Shown here in pieces: positions 21,430 through 33,454 of a DNA stretch of 64,000 bases (position 1 is the stretch's first letter; each line of letters opens with the position of its first letter). Position numbers and translations under genes: made by a program. Source of the stretch: Rhipidocladum racemiflorum. Lineage: Eukaryota > Streptophyta > Magnoliopsida > Poales > Poaceae. Location: NCBI GenBank assembly GCA_036346355.1, contig CM070580.1, positions 26,393,374 to 26,457,373 of the forward strand, written 5' to 3'. Under the pieces are notes generated by a model. The model was not told where the DNA came from, searched no databases, and saw only the letters and a program-made list of their open reading frames with translations.

Positions 21430-21792
21430 CTAAAACCATCCCGAATCATCACTATCAACTTCGATACCCTCATCTTCACAATACTGCCTGTCATCACGTT
21501 TATCCTCGTCATCACTCTGGTAGTCATAGGGAAGACACAACTCAGGGTCTACATCCTCTGCAAGCTCTACTTCATCTTTTTGCATCAGTTCATGTGATTG
21601 TATGGCAACTTGCTCTAAGCTGCGAGTTATAGTTTCAATGTCCATCAAAACGCTATTGAGTTCATTGGCACATTGAGATGTGCCAATACTAAAATTGTCT
21701 TCTACAATTTTGTTAAGGTCCAATGCGATGCTCTCTATTTGTTTTACTGTCCATGCCAAGCCTTTACTCAGTTTTTCTTCATTCTTGTCCAT
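21430..21792 (-). CDS. Small acidic ORF of unknown function inside Harbinger element 2
   Basis: 120 residues, MDKNEEKLSKGLAWTVKQIE..., with a helical first two-thirds (SIALDLNKIVEDNF, LNSVLMDIETITRSLEQVAI) and an acidic tail (QSDDEDKRDD, EVDSDDSGWF). No known domain was recognised. The bases before the ATG (CATACCTGTTGTACATGTAG) look like a splice acceptor, so it may be an internal exon rather than a free ORF. It could be a third transposon protein or captured host sequence. Confidence 0.4.
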   Translation of the reverse strand: MDKNEEKLSKGLAWTVKQIESIALDLNKIVEDNFSIGTSQCANELNSVLMDIETITRSLEQVAIQSHELMQKDEVELAEDVDPELCLPYDYQSDDEDKRDDRQYCEDEGIEVDSDDSGWF

Positions 21793-21892
21793 CTACATGT
21801 ACAACAGGTATGCATAAACTAAAGATTGTTGGTTCTGCAGTTAGTAACAGGAACACAGTATAATAAGAAAATACATCTTGGACTAGGTATGC

Positions 21893-22655
21893 TACTTTGT
21901 CATAGCCAATATTCTTTTTCCCATTTTTGTATACTATGGCATAGCATGAGACTAGAGTGAAATTACAGAGTGAGACTAGATTTATATCAGTGGTTTGAAG
22001 CAGTTGGACAATTGGTTGCTTTGTTAGGTCTCCAATTTACTTTGTCATAGCCAATATTCTTTTTCCCATTTTTTGTATACTACGGCATAGCATGAGACTA
22101 GAGTGAAACTACAGAGTGAGACTAGATTTATATCAGTTCACTGAAATGCTACCTGTGGACAGTGTCCAAACATGGAGCTACCTGACCAACATCAGAAAGT
22201 GCATTATCACTATGGTTCAGGGCAAACAACTGCACACCACAACAACACCAGGCCAATATTATTCTTGCAGCTCAATCGTGCACACCACAACAACAGAAAA
22301 TCACCTAAAGACAACTATTAGGATGAGCAACTTCATAGTTGCTTTGTGAGGTCTCCAATTTACTTTGTCATAGCCAATATTCGTTTTCCCATTTTTGTAT
22401 ACTACGGCATAGCATGAGACTAGAGTGAAACTACAGAGTGAGACTAGATTTATATCAGTTCACTCAAATGCTACCTGTGGACAATGTCCAAACATGGAGC
22501 TACCTGACCAACATCAGAAAGTGCATTATCACTATGGTTCAGGGCAAACAACTGCACACCACAACAACACCAGGCCAATATTATTCTTGCAGCTTAATCG
22601 TGCAAACCACAACAACAGAAAATCACCTAAAGACAATTATTAGGATGAGCAACCT
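21893..22655. repeat. 323-bp tandem duplication in Harbinger element 2
   Basis: Two full copies beginning GGTCTCCAATTTACTTTGTC (about 22027 and 22350) are more than 95% identical by eye. A partial first copy at 21893-22026 shares the CATAGCCAATATTC...AGACTAGATTTATATCAG part. Open frames inside are identical between copies only because of the duplication. Confidence 0.85.
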
Positions 22656-22922
22656 TGCAAAAATGGCTGACAATGAATAGTTTGGCAGCTAAATCTACTG
22701 CGTACATGATAAATCAAAGCAAAGGAATAATCTAGTGTAAAGGTACTCAGTTATCTTGCCTATCATTAGACATGCCAAAAGGATGACGGGAACAATATGG
22801 TTTGATTAAACTTTGGTGGAATCAGCCAGGATCCAGAACACCACTCCTGATAATGCTCGTTAATTGTCAGATGTGAACTAACTACGCACTACGCAAACTA
22901 AATCTAAATTTTTTTTATGGGA

Positions 22923-23250
22923 TTACATGTACTGCTCGTTAATCTCCTGCAGATCCGCGACCTTGGCCTGCAAAACGAACCCACGAATCAACTCAAGCCC
23001 AAATCTCCCCAGTTTCCACAAGATGTTAAACCCCAACCAAGAGCCAAACCTCATTCCCAAAGAACCGCAAGAACCCCAACCCCCGGACGAAAATCAACAA
23101 CCGCACGAATGAGCCTCGACAGCGTGGAGAGAGACGTACCTCGATGCCGCCCTTGACGACCTCCTGGCCACTCTTAGCGTGGATCTCTTCGGCGCTCGGG
23201 GACGCAGCGGCCGCTACACTCCTCGACGGCGCCGACCGAAGCGGCGGAGC
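22923..23250 (-). other. Spliceable coding-like exons, possible captured gene tail
   Basis: On the minus strand a frame ending ...AEEIHAKSGQEVVKGGIE stops at a strong donor (ATCGAG|GTACGT, exon end 23140). An acceptor TTTTGCAG| at 22968 resumes in phase with AKVADLQEINEQYM and a stop at 22923-22925. Upstream the frame runs back to a TGA without an ATG, so a first exon is missing or absent. I do not recognise the protein. It may be a fragment of a host gene taken up by the transposon. Confidence 0.35.
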
Positions 23251-23534
23251 TCGAGCTCCTCCTCAACAGATCTTTGTGGACTGCAAGCTCGCCCAGCGCT
23301 GCTCCCTGCGTTCAGCCTTGTCGCGGGAAGGATCGACCGGTGCGTGCGAGCGGATGAGGAATGGATTGGGGAAGGGAGCGAGAATCTGGAGATTTCGGGT
23401 TTCTCTCTCCCTTCCCTAAAAATACAGATAGCTTTCGGGCATCTGTTGGAGTGGCTCCCAGATCCCTTTTCACAGCTCGTTACTCATTTTTTACGCTACA
23501 GAAGTCTTTGGGGCATCTGTTGGAGGTGGCCTAA

Positions 23535-23778
23535 GGGTCTGTTTGGTTGATTCCTAGCTTTGCCACACTTTATATTTTTGTTTTGTTTGTAGCCACACAC
23601 ATGACAAGAATCATTTTCTACAAACATGGTTCCACAAGTCAATGCCTCAAAAAAGTTGGCAAGATTCCTTTTTGCTAACTAAAGTGTAATTTTAATTTTG
23701 ATAACCTAATATTATGCAAGTTTGGTAAAAAAAATTATGATAAAATTTGACAACCTTAGTATATAGAACAAACAGGCC
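23535..23778. mobile_element. Tourist-type MITE, 244 bp
   Basis: Ends GGGTCTGTTTGG and, inverted, GGGCCTGTTTG are flanked by TAA (23532-23534 and 23779-23781). The interior CCTAGCTTTGCCACACTTT is typical of a common grass Tourist family. Its left TAA is also the right flank of Harbinger element 2. Confidence 0.85.
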
Positions 23779-23781
23779 CTA

Positions 23782-24517
23782 AACTTCTCTGATCTTATCA
23801 GATGACAAGGTCGAGCACTTGAGCCTGCTTTGTACTAAAAAGGCGAAACCCCTCCGGTTAAATTTGCATCACTGAAAAAACAGCTTCAAACGGGAGAACA
23901 GCCCTACATTAAATTCGCATGTCCTTAATAAGTTGATGAAAAAATGTGGGTAAATCATTGTGTTTGGTGAGCTAATTTGCCATTATAATATATTCAGGAA
24001 TGATAACCACAAGAGTGCATGATGTGATATAACTTGCGCTTGTTTTATTTTGACCTGATGCAGCACATCTCTGCTTCATAATTAGACCAACTAGTGAGTG
24101 TTTGATTGGACTTCAGGTGATATTTATGCTATTTCGTTTTCTTCTCCCCTCACATTTTTCTCTCTAGACTACACGGAAAGGCAACGGAGAGATAGATCAC
24201 ACCATGAGTAGTACATTACAGGAGTTTCAAATAAAAGGGGAAAAAAAAAGTGTTCTCCCTACAGCTTAAAACCTGAGAAACAACAGAGCAATCACCAGCG
24301 AGGTTACAGGCATCTAGTACTGCGATACACATGATCATACACACGATACTGCCGTTCACTACATAGAGATACACATGGTCATACATACGCTACTACAACA
24401 AAAACCACGTTACTAATAACCAGATCGGCCAAGTCTTTGAGAAGATGATCTAGTGTTCGATGCATAGATACTACTCTAGCACTCTTGAAGATGGTTAGGT
24501 GTAATCCCCAAGGCTGA
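23782..24517 (-). other. 3' flank and probable 3' UTR of the SRL2-like gene
   Basis: No separate gene is visible. GATACACATG(A/G)TCATACA recurs at about 24322 and 24366. The transcript end was not located. Confidence 0.4.
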
Positions 24518-27500
24518 TCACATCTCCTGCTGGGTGCGATACGCTGCCTTTAGGAAGTTATCAAAGGGACTGGCGGGTGGAAGCTTCACCGTGGAGCACG
24601 GCTCTGATGACGTGCGGTTGATCTCAAAGCCACAGGAATTTACCTGGACAAGTGAGGTTGAGACCACATGATACAGCACACATGACACATTTGGGATGTA
24701 TCAATCTTCATACCTTAGGAGTGATGAAATGCTGGGCAGTGGGAAGGCTTGGTGAAGGATTGTCTGGGGTTGAGTCGTGGCCATTGACAAGCCAGCTTGA
24801 TAGCTTCTTCCTAGTGCCCGATCCCAGGGCTTCGCATTGACTGGTCATTGTGCCGTACGGGAGGGGGGAGGTTGAAACAGATGCCCCTGCAACCTGGCCA
24901 GCTACATGTAGCGCCTGATCACAGAAACAATCTGCTATTGAGAATCGGATACAAAAATTCAAATGAAAAATAACAATGTTTGATGTAGTTGTAGCCAACT
25001 TCACTGCATGCTACAATATTATGATGACAATTTGACAATAGCGGTATAAAGGAAAAAAAAAAAGTAACATATTATGGCGCCAAACTGCCAATTAGGGCAA
25101 ATGTGAGCTAGCTGAATAGCAAATCATTTGCAAGGGCAGCTGAATTTCAAGATAAGTACTCACCGATTCAAGCAACTGACCAACACCCAAGACATGGGGA
25201 ACAGATTGCGGTAGAGTAATCTTTGATATGGAGCTAGCAGCATTGGTAATTGGTGACTCATGCAATCCACCATCCACTGAAGAGGTTCTTGAACACTCCT
25301 ACAATGCAGGACTTGTGAGAAGATATACAAAATAATATTTTCATGATGGCAAGGTACAGTTATGGGAAGGAATATTGCACTATCGCGAACTTTTGCAAAA
25401 GCCTCCACATAATGAATCACTAAGGACACCATTTATTGTAGGTGACCTACCTCATCAAAAGAAAGAGATTCATCAGAAAATGCCTGCACATTAAAGTTGG
25501 CCCAGTCAAGTGCTGAACTTGACCCAAACAAGGGCACTTCTTCGGGTGTAAACATCTCTGTGAGCTCCTTTGCCAGCACATCCTTGTCCATCTGGTAATG
25601 CAATTTGACCTCAATAAGCCCTTAACGTTTAGTGTCAACAGCAAACAGATGGCAAAATCAAACCATTCTCCAAGGACTAACCTCAGTTAAACTAGAAAGT
25701 GCACAAGCGATTACATCAATTACTCGCTGATCATTAATCCCCACTTTCATCCTACAGTCAGAAAGTACAGATCTAGCAACTTCTTGATCGCTTTCAGAAC
25801 CATAGTTGCCTAGTTCCGATTGCAACCTTACGTAGACTTGCAAGTCTTCACCAATTCTTACATAAGGGTCAATCTGCAAAATATTTTATAACATCATTTT
25901 CACTAAACAGTCATGAAATACAAACTACTTTTCTGTTTGCTTAGTACTAAGGCACAAAATAAAAAGGCCACAACAAAGCTACCATTTAAGTGAAGCACAT
26001 TCATGAACATTGCTGAGTGCACATTTCCAATCACCAAATTTTATTCATTGCAAGTATACGAAATTAAATTTTTTGAGAGTACAGTTTCACGTGAAAGAAC
26101 ATAATATCCTATTAGCCTCTGCACTAGAAATATATACTTACATTGCATGATGTAAAACACCTTAGCAGCTCTGCCAATTCAGTAATGTGACAAACTTTTC
26201 CAGCAAAAGCCAGCATGCTCGTTGCTAAGGTAAAAATAGATCGTTGGCAAGATGGGGACAGGACTCCTGGAAAAATTGCATAAACAAAGGCAAGTGATTT
26301 TCATGATACAGGAAAGAGGCAATCGTAAGTTTCATCATGCAGATCCTACCACTTGGGGTTAAAGCAATACTTCGAAGGGACAGTGGCAACTGGAAAAACT
26401 GGATGTTATTACTGTTGCTTGAATTCTGCAGTACCAAGAACATTATTTCCAAACGGGGGAAATAGTTTAGTCAAAAACATTTGAACTTCCACTGCATGCA
26501 CGGATATTTATCACAGTGCAAAAGAGAGCCCACTGACATGGCTAACTCTTTAATATAAGAAAAAAAAATTGCTATAAAAAATGTGAAAACCAACGTCAAC
26601 CCTGTAAAAAACTTTTCCGTAATATAATTAAAATTTCAAAGCTGTATCTTCCAAAATAGTCCATACCTTAAGGCGGGAAGAAAGAACCGTGAGGCTGTAT
26701 GAATGACCAATCGCTTCATAATTAAAAGGAGTGTTATCTGTCTGAGTGGCCTGTATCCAGAATGCAGACAGCAATTGATTCGTTTGATCTTCAGTTAACA
26801 TGACAATATTGGTCTCCTGAAAGATACATAAAAGGGAATGTTTTCAGGGACCAGAATTCTACCCCAACCTGACACCGAAAAACAAACACCGCCAAGAAAA
26901 GCGAGGGAAAACATCATAAGAAAGCAAACAAATAAACAAAGGATGTGGCATGAATCAGTAGTAAAAATGCCTTTTACTTTGAGCTTCTCTAACAGCCAAA
27001 GTCACTAATCAAAAGAGAAGTGAACAGTTACCAAAAAGGGGGAGAAATACCTCTGTGGAAGAAGTTAGTGTTGCACATCGATCAACAAAAGAGGAAACCA
27101 ACTTTGAAAAATAAGCCGAATTTTTTCGTGCCCAAAAATGTTTGTTGTCCTCTTCGTGTGCATTTCTTTCCTTTCCATCATCATGCATCGTATTTCCAGG
27201 TTTGTCTGAACCTAAACTTTCTTTTTCTCTCCTTAGCTTCTCAAGTAAAGCAGTAGCTGAAGCAAATACTGATGTAGTCCTAGACTGCCACTTTTTTGTT
27301 TCATATAGGTAATCTGATTCACTCCTCGGATGGCTTGGGCCTCGAACAATAACAGCAGAAAACATGTGGTGCGCCCCCACACGAGTGTCGACATCTGGAT
27401 GTATCATGGACTTCAGTATCTGCTGGAGGAGTGCTTCTGGAAACACCTGCTAGCAAGTAAAGAGTTACAAAAAAAGAATTAGCAAAGAATCGCAGAAGTG

Positions 27501-30500
27501 GTCCACTGAGCACTGGTCACAGAATAGCATTTTGTAAAAGATAGAGAAGGAAAGTAGGCAGGGCAGTAAATTATTTTGTGTAGAAGAGATACACAGTTCC
27601 TGAAATTGATTATGATCCTATTTATTCTGATACTTATCAGATAGCTCAAATAAAGAGTGGATAGTATAAATTCAGAACTGACCATAGGAGTGTTTGAAGA
27701 CATTGATGTTAAGGAGGTTATGTGAGAAAGGATCAGCAAACTTCCAATGGTTGCTCTGGCAATAGCAGGCATAGAAGGCAAATTCTCCAATGTAATTGCC
27801 ATCAAGTCATAGAGTGGCCGCACATCATTAACCTACAAGAAGTTCCAAACATTAACAGAAGTGGGGAAATTATATGTATATATGGTATTATAGTTGTCAA
27901 CTGGCATTATATTGCTGTGAAGTTTTTGGCATGAAAGCCCATGCAATTGAACATTGCTAAAAGATGCACCAAAAGGCATCCATGGTAGTTGACAAATGCT
28001 AGCATCTGACTGGAATAGTGCAGGACATACTCCTCTAACAACTTCCAGAAGACAGTCTTCCAGGAAATTTTGAAGAGATTCATTCAAGTTCAGCTCGTCA
28101 ACACTGGCTGACTCCACAGCCTCTAGAGTTTTCCTCAAGTGCCGGCACAAGTCACCTGCTACTACAAGTTCAGGAGCAACTCCTCGTGATCGCAGCTGTC
28201 GTGCCAAGGATGTTGCTGTCTGAATAATATCAGATTTAGTCTGAGGATCATGTAAAACATTCTTGTGGTCCAGGTGCCGGATGACAGCAGTCAAAATCAA
28301 TTGTTCGTTGCCTGCGAGGGAAATGTATTAGCAGACAAGGACAAGACCCTGAAAAACAGTATAGGGAGGAAAATAAAGTGCGATGTAGACCGCAACGTAC
28401 TCAGTAATAAAGTTAACAGAAAGCTTTGTAACAAGATATATAATCCACCCTGAGGGCACAATATAAGTCACCACACAAAGTACTTGCTCAAAGATATTTA
28501 AACAGATTGACATCGTGTACGAAAAAAAAGGAAAATAGTAACACATTATCTATTACTGGAAGAGAAAAATCTTCATAGAATGCCATGTAACTATTAGAAG
28601 AATAAGATCTTCATAGAAACTTCATATAGAGCATAATGTAGTTTGTGCATTTTTTTTACTATGTTTATAATACAAGCAATTCTGATAATTCAAATAGAAT
28701 ATTTTTTTTACCTGAACTCTTATCTAGAAAAGACATATCAGACAAAACAAGCAAAGCCAATCCATGTCGAGGAGCCCATTGTTTCTTCATATCAAAGTAA
28801 GAAAGCATTGGATCTAGGATGCGCCGCATAGTTGTACTCTCTTTGGCCAGTTCTGCAAGCTTCTGAACACAAATATGTGCCCATACTTCCGGAGATTCAC
28901 ACTCATCCCTGCGTTGCATTTAAATAAATCATAATTTGTTGGGTACATCTGCACTTGGTTGTGTGCGCGCATGTGGTGGATAAGATGTTTCACAAATTTT
29001 TGTTGGGAAGAGATGGATAAGATGTTTCACAAATACGAAAAGAAGAAACATGCCACTGCAGTGCAGCAAAAACTCGTATGATGTACAAAAGCATACATTT
29101 TCTGCAGTCTGCACGAAGTTCAGGACAAGGTGGTATAGCAAGCATATAGAACTGAGGCCTCACCTGGTCAGAGCTGAAGAATCCCTTGCTGACCGCAGCC
29201 TAATAGTTGTGCTGCTCAAATTCATGTCATTACCTCCACCTAAGCCAGCTCTTCCCTCGCGCCTTACTATTTCATCAACCCAGTTATGCTGCGATGCATG
29301 TCTGTCATCATCACCACCAACAGATTCCTCTATCCTATAATTTTCCAAGACCGATTGCACCATCTGCCACATCCAAAGAAAGTTGAGTTCTTAACCACCT
29401 TCATCAAATTAAACTTGAGAGATATGAAAGGCAGGTCCATTCATGAACTGCTCAAAACTAAAAAAAAAACAGCACTGCAAGAAGCTTAAACTCCCCTAAA
29501 GAAAGGGAGAAAGATGAAACTGAACCATTTTGATTTTTCATGTATCATGATGTACCATTTAGGTACCCTAGTGATGGACGAAGTCACACGGCGCATACAA
29601 GGAGAGGTCCTTTGTGTATGTTTTTTGCTGATGATGTCGTGCTAGTTGACGACAGTAGGGTAGGTGTTGATAGGAAACTAGAGCTATAGAGGAAGACTTT
29701 ATAATTTTAGGGCTTTAGACTTAGTAGGGCTAAATCCGAGTATATGATGTGTGTTTTCAACGATGCTAAGGCAGATGATAGAGATGTTAGTCTAGACGGG
29801 AAAGTAGTGCCCAGGAAGGAAACGCTTCGATATTTGGGATCGATGCTACAGAATGACGGCGAGATTCATGAAGATGTGAGTCAAAAAATACGAGCGGGGT
29901 GGGTGAAATGGCGCCAAACATCTGGTGCACTATGTGATAGAAAAGTCCCTCAAAAGTTAAAGGGTAAGTTCTATAGGACAACGATTAGGCCTGCAATGCT
30001 GTATTGAACAAAATGTTGGGCGACAAAATCACAACATGTACAGAAGATGAGCATACTAGAGATGCGGATGTTGCTGTGAATCTGTGGTCATACAAAGCGA
30101 GATCGAATCCACAATGATGATATATATGAGGGTTAGGGTAGCACCAATTGAACGAAAGCTTATCCAACATCATTTGAAATGGTTTGGATATCTCCAACAG
30201 TAGTCTCCCAAGACACCAGTGCATAGTGAAATTTTAAGCCGTCTCGAAAACATAAGAGACAGAGGTTGACCGAGACTAACATAGGAGGAAGCAGTTAAAA
30301 GAGACTTGAGAGATTGTAATGTAGCCCAAAAAGTCGGTGTTAGATAGGAGTGCATGCAGGGGTGGATCCAGGCCCCGGACAGAGTAGGCTGTAGCCCGAG
30401 GCCTGGTAGCGAAAGCCCACTAAAATTCTATGAAACATTATTGAAAAATCATTAAAAACAGATATTTAATTTAAGATCAGCTGGCCCAGCCCGGGGCTTG

Positions 30501-32369
30501 GACCTGGGCTAGCTCCGCCCTGTGCATGAAAGTCATCAATTCACGTACCAGAATCATGACCTAAGATCGAAAGTTTAGGGGGTCTATTGACTTTGATTGG
30601 GTTCTATTCCTAGCCTACCCCCAACTTGTTTGGGGCAAAAGGCTTGGTTGTTGTTGTTGCACGATATACCATTTAGGTGTAGGTCAGATTAACAAATCAC
30701 TACAAAATTGAATAAGTTAATGGTACTTGCACAGAAGACTAGACAAAATTGGCTTTAATGTGTGGCCTGAAATGGCAGCTTAAACTTGGCGCAAATGGAT
30801 AGCCCCAATACACAACCATGAAATTGACACAAAGCATTTATAAGCAGATGTCATGGTGTTTTCTAAATATGGAAATAACCTGGTACAAACAAGAAAGCAA
30901 GCAAGTTGAGCAATTTGGAAAACAAGTTTAATTTCCAATTGATTCTGCACAGTAATGCCATAAAAAGAACCTATTGTAGTTACCTCATCAAAATCAGCAA
31001 AAATGTATGAATGTTCCTTCATGAACCAGATCTGCACAGGTATCATAATAGTAGTAGTAAACAGAACTGAATTTTCTAACACCAGAAGATGACATGAAGG
31101 TAACAGGAAAAAAAAAGAACTGAAAAACCATATATTACCATTGCTGACAGACACTGCAGGCTTGCTGCCCGCAGAAGACTATGCTCCACTCCCATTTGCC
31201 GTGAAAGTGCGCACACTTTGCAAACTAAGCTTTCAATATTGCGTGCATATGTGTTGTCTACCTGTTAATATGCCAAAATAATGAATACTAATACATCCCT
31301 CAAAGAAAACAAATAACTCAAGAAGTAGACTCTGATGATTAGTAGGAAACGAGTGAAATACAACACAACAAAGAAATACGAGTGTTTATAACACTGAACA
31401 TGTCGAACTTCATAATGCTCACCTGGCTGTAAATAAACCTTGCTAAAGTTAGACATCCAAGAATATGAATGTTCTCTTGCTTGCTTTCCAGAAGCTCAAT
31501 AAGGACGTTCACCAGGCTGATGGCAAAATATGCCCTATGCCATCACATGCACACAGTAACACAACATAAAACACAGCCATATAACTTCCTTGAAAACCAT
31601 TAGCACTTTGATATAGGAAACATGAGTGGCAGCTAAGAATTTCACAAACTCACATCTGCTCCTTGCATATGAAGAGTAGCTTGCTGTACACTTCAGTGAT
31701 AATTTTGACAAAGTTCACATCAGCAGAGCGCAGCTCCTTGTGACTCCTCTGTTCCAGAAACTTGGCAATCTGACAAGCAATCAGTGGAGGGAATTAGGGA
31801 AATATGCGATGACTAACCACATAGTCCTAAGGCATATTTTAGCAGTAGCATAAAAGGAACCAAAATGGCAACATCACATGCCTTCGGAATGCGCAGGGGA
31901 TTCTTCGCAGCATATTCACATAACTTCATGATTTTCCTCTCATTTGGAGGGCCATCCTGCAAAAGTAAATTCAGTAACGTAAGCAGCACTACACTTGACT
32001 ACTGAAGTATGAGTGTCGTTTGCAATTAACAGAGGAAGCTACATTCTCCAAAACCAAATGCTTTGAGGCAGAAGATAATCATGTGAAAGCGCAGCATTCC
32101 ATAGATCAAAAACAGCACAATGTAGTAAACGATTGCAGCAACAATGCCACCATTGAACTCGCTAAACTAAACTCGCACCGACTGAACTCGCTAAACGAAA
32201 CTCGCACCGACTGAAGCGAGAACCAAATACTTACAGGCGTCTTGGGGAATATCTCGGCAAGCAGCTTCCTGTAACGCTTGACGGGGCGCCGCGAGCTCGG
32301 GCGCAGCGCCGGGCAGCACACGCACATGCTCTCGCACGAAGGGACGAGCTTCGCCGACATGAACCCCAT
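24518..32369 (-). CDS. SRL2: SEMI-ROLLED LEAF2 / EFR3-like ARM-repeat protein, complete
   Basis: Nineteen coding exons (high to low): 32369-32235, 31956-31882, 31769-31654, 31534-31423, 31261-31139, 31031-30984, 29363-29164, 28908-28712, 28311-28031, 27832-27683, 27446-27051, 26816-26667, 26425-26350, 26266-26142, 25873-25682, 25591-25451, 25298-25164, 24914-24714, 24643-24518. Phases agree throughout and give 992 codons before TGA. The N-terminus MGFMSAKLVPSC, followed by CPALRPSSRRPVKRYRKLLA, is the EFR3-type start. Helical ARM repeats and a Ser-rich tail ending PFDNFLKAAYRTQQEM follow. EFR3 proteins are plasma-membrane scaffolds for phosphatidylinositol 4-kinase; rice SRL2 affects leaf rolling and sclerenchyma. 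One intron uses a GC donor (AAG|GCATGT at 31881). Intron 6 holds a LINE. Confidence 0.93.
29565..30662 (+). mobile_element. 5'-truncated LINE in SRL2 intron 6, antisense to the gene
   Basis: A non-LTR reverse transcriptase fragment reads on the plus strand: the catalytic FADDVVLVDDSR motif near 29620-29660, then GFRLSRAKSEYM and KETLRYLGSMLQNDGEI, with stops and frame changes. The 3' end AACTTGTTTGGGGCAAAAGG followed by (TTG)n is characteristic of a grass LINE family. A 16-bp target duplication GATRTACCATTTAGGT flanks it (29549-29564 and 30663-30678, one mismatch). The element is dead. It must be spliced out of the host transcript. Confidence 0.85.
30357..30522. mobile_element. Small MITE nested in the LINE
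   Basis: Ends CAGGGGTGGATCCAGG and, inverted, CAGGGCGGAGCTAGCC; direct repeat TGCATG (30351-30356 and 30523-30528). The interior includes the paired segments GCCCGAGGCC and GGCCCAGCCCGGGG. No coding capacity. It shares its end sequence with the 138-bp insertion at 11946. Confidence 0.75.
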
Positions 32370-33135
32370 CTTCTATGGCCCTCAAAGGTTGGAGCAACCG
32401 CCTGGATCTCACACCCTCCACCTGCACAAAGGCAAAAAAGGCAATTTGCGCACTTGTTTTTAGCAAAATACAGCAGGTTGCCATTAGATTAAGAACAAGG
32501 AATGTCAAGCTCCCTATCCTGATTCCTAAACAACGTGGAAGCCATGCACCTAAATTACTTTAGCTCAGCGACCGAAGGCTACCGCTCATTGCGACAAACT
32601 AAGGCCTGAGATTGAGATGCCCTCCAAGAATAGGCAAAAATCCGAGAAACAAAGCCTAAAAACCCCCCGAGATGTTACGCGGTAAACGAGCAAGCCAAGA
32701 AATCTCCAAACTAAATCCTAGCCACTAGATCGAAACAACAATCCGCACAAACCCACACTTAAAACTCCACACACACACACACACACACACAAAGCACTGG
32801 GACGAGAAGGCGGCGGCGACATTACCGCTCCAGGCCCCAAATCGACGCGCCGACACCAAAACCCACCCCTAAAACCGACCCAAAAGCCCTCAAATCATAG
32901 CATCTCACCGGCAAAATCAAAGTACGAAGGCAGGCGAAACTCCGCCGCCTCGCCTCCGCCGTCCAGACCAGAAACCCCCCAGTCCCAACCCGGAGATGGC
33001 CCCAGACCGAAGGGAAGGGGAAATTTGGGGTGGAGTGGGCGGGGGGGCAGTGGTCGCAAGACAGAGGAGGCCACGTGACAGGGCCAATTGGAGCAGCCTT
33101 TCCTCTGTCCCTCGCGACGGATAGCGAGCGCTTTC
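32370..33135 (-). promoter_or_regulatory. 5' UTR exons and promoter-proximal region of the SRL2-like gene
   Basis: The ATG-bearing exon extends to 32421 (acceptor TTTGTGCAG|). A donor TTGCCG|GTGAGA at 32909 defines a likely non-coding first exon of about 200 bp to the right, leaving a 487-bp leader intron with a (CA)n run. No TATA box was found; the region is GC-rich. A MITE-like repeat begins directly upstream. Confidence 0.5.
32768..32791. repeat. (CA)n microsatellite
   Basis: About twelve CA dinucleotides in the leader intron of the SRL2-like gene, a likely length-polymorphic marker. Confidence 0.9.
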
Positions 33136-33139
33136 CCAC

Positions 33140-33300
33140 ACGGAAAAATTGATAAAATGTCACTCTTCAGAAGTGGCTTCGCTAAAAATGTCATTCCGCT
33201 GTCGTTGATAGGCGGGACCATCTGTGTGTATGACAATGGGCCAGAGTGACATTTTAGCGATGTCACTTTTTGAGAGTGGTATATGTGCTAATGGCCCTTC
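33140..33300. mobile_element. MITE-like hairpin upstream of the SRL2-like gene
   Basis: GTCACTCTTCAGAAGTGGCTTCGCTAAAAATGTCA at 33160-33195 is imperfectly inverted in TGACATTTTAGCGATGTCACTTTTTGAGAGTGG at 33246-33280. Ends and target duplication are not resolved. Related to 6571-6730. Confidence 0.5.
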
Positions 33301-33454
33301 CCACACACCAGAATACCCAGCACAGTGACGGACAGGGCAGGGGCTGGGTTTTGAATTTTGCGTGCGCCTCAATGGCTTCTTCAGAAAGATAAGATTGTGT
33401 TAGAGCCTTTTCTTTTCCTTAATTCATTCACTGACGACACGTGCTGCCATATTA

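Larger units (their letters stand above)
18725..23531 (+). mobile_element. PIF/Harbinger DNA transposon, 4.8 kb, element 2
   Basis: The left end GGCCATCTCCAACAG and the right end, inverted GGCCACCTCCAACAG, form a terminal inverted repeat with one mismatch. TAA follows the right end; the left flank is TTT, so the target duplication is not intact on that side. Repeated ATTCCCTATA/CCCAGATCCC-type subterminal sequence occurs near the ends. It carries a decayed DDE transposase on the plus strand and coiled-coil and acidic ORFs on the minus strand. It differs in sequence from element 1. Confidence 0.82.

Noticed and set aside
22116..22680. Repeated similar 70-80 codon frames
   Set aside because: Identical because of the 323-bp tandem duplication; no protein similarity recognised.
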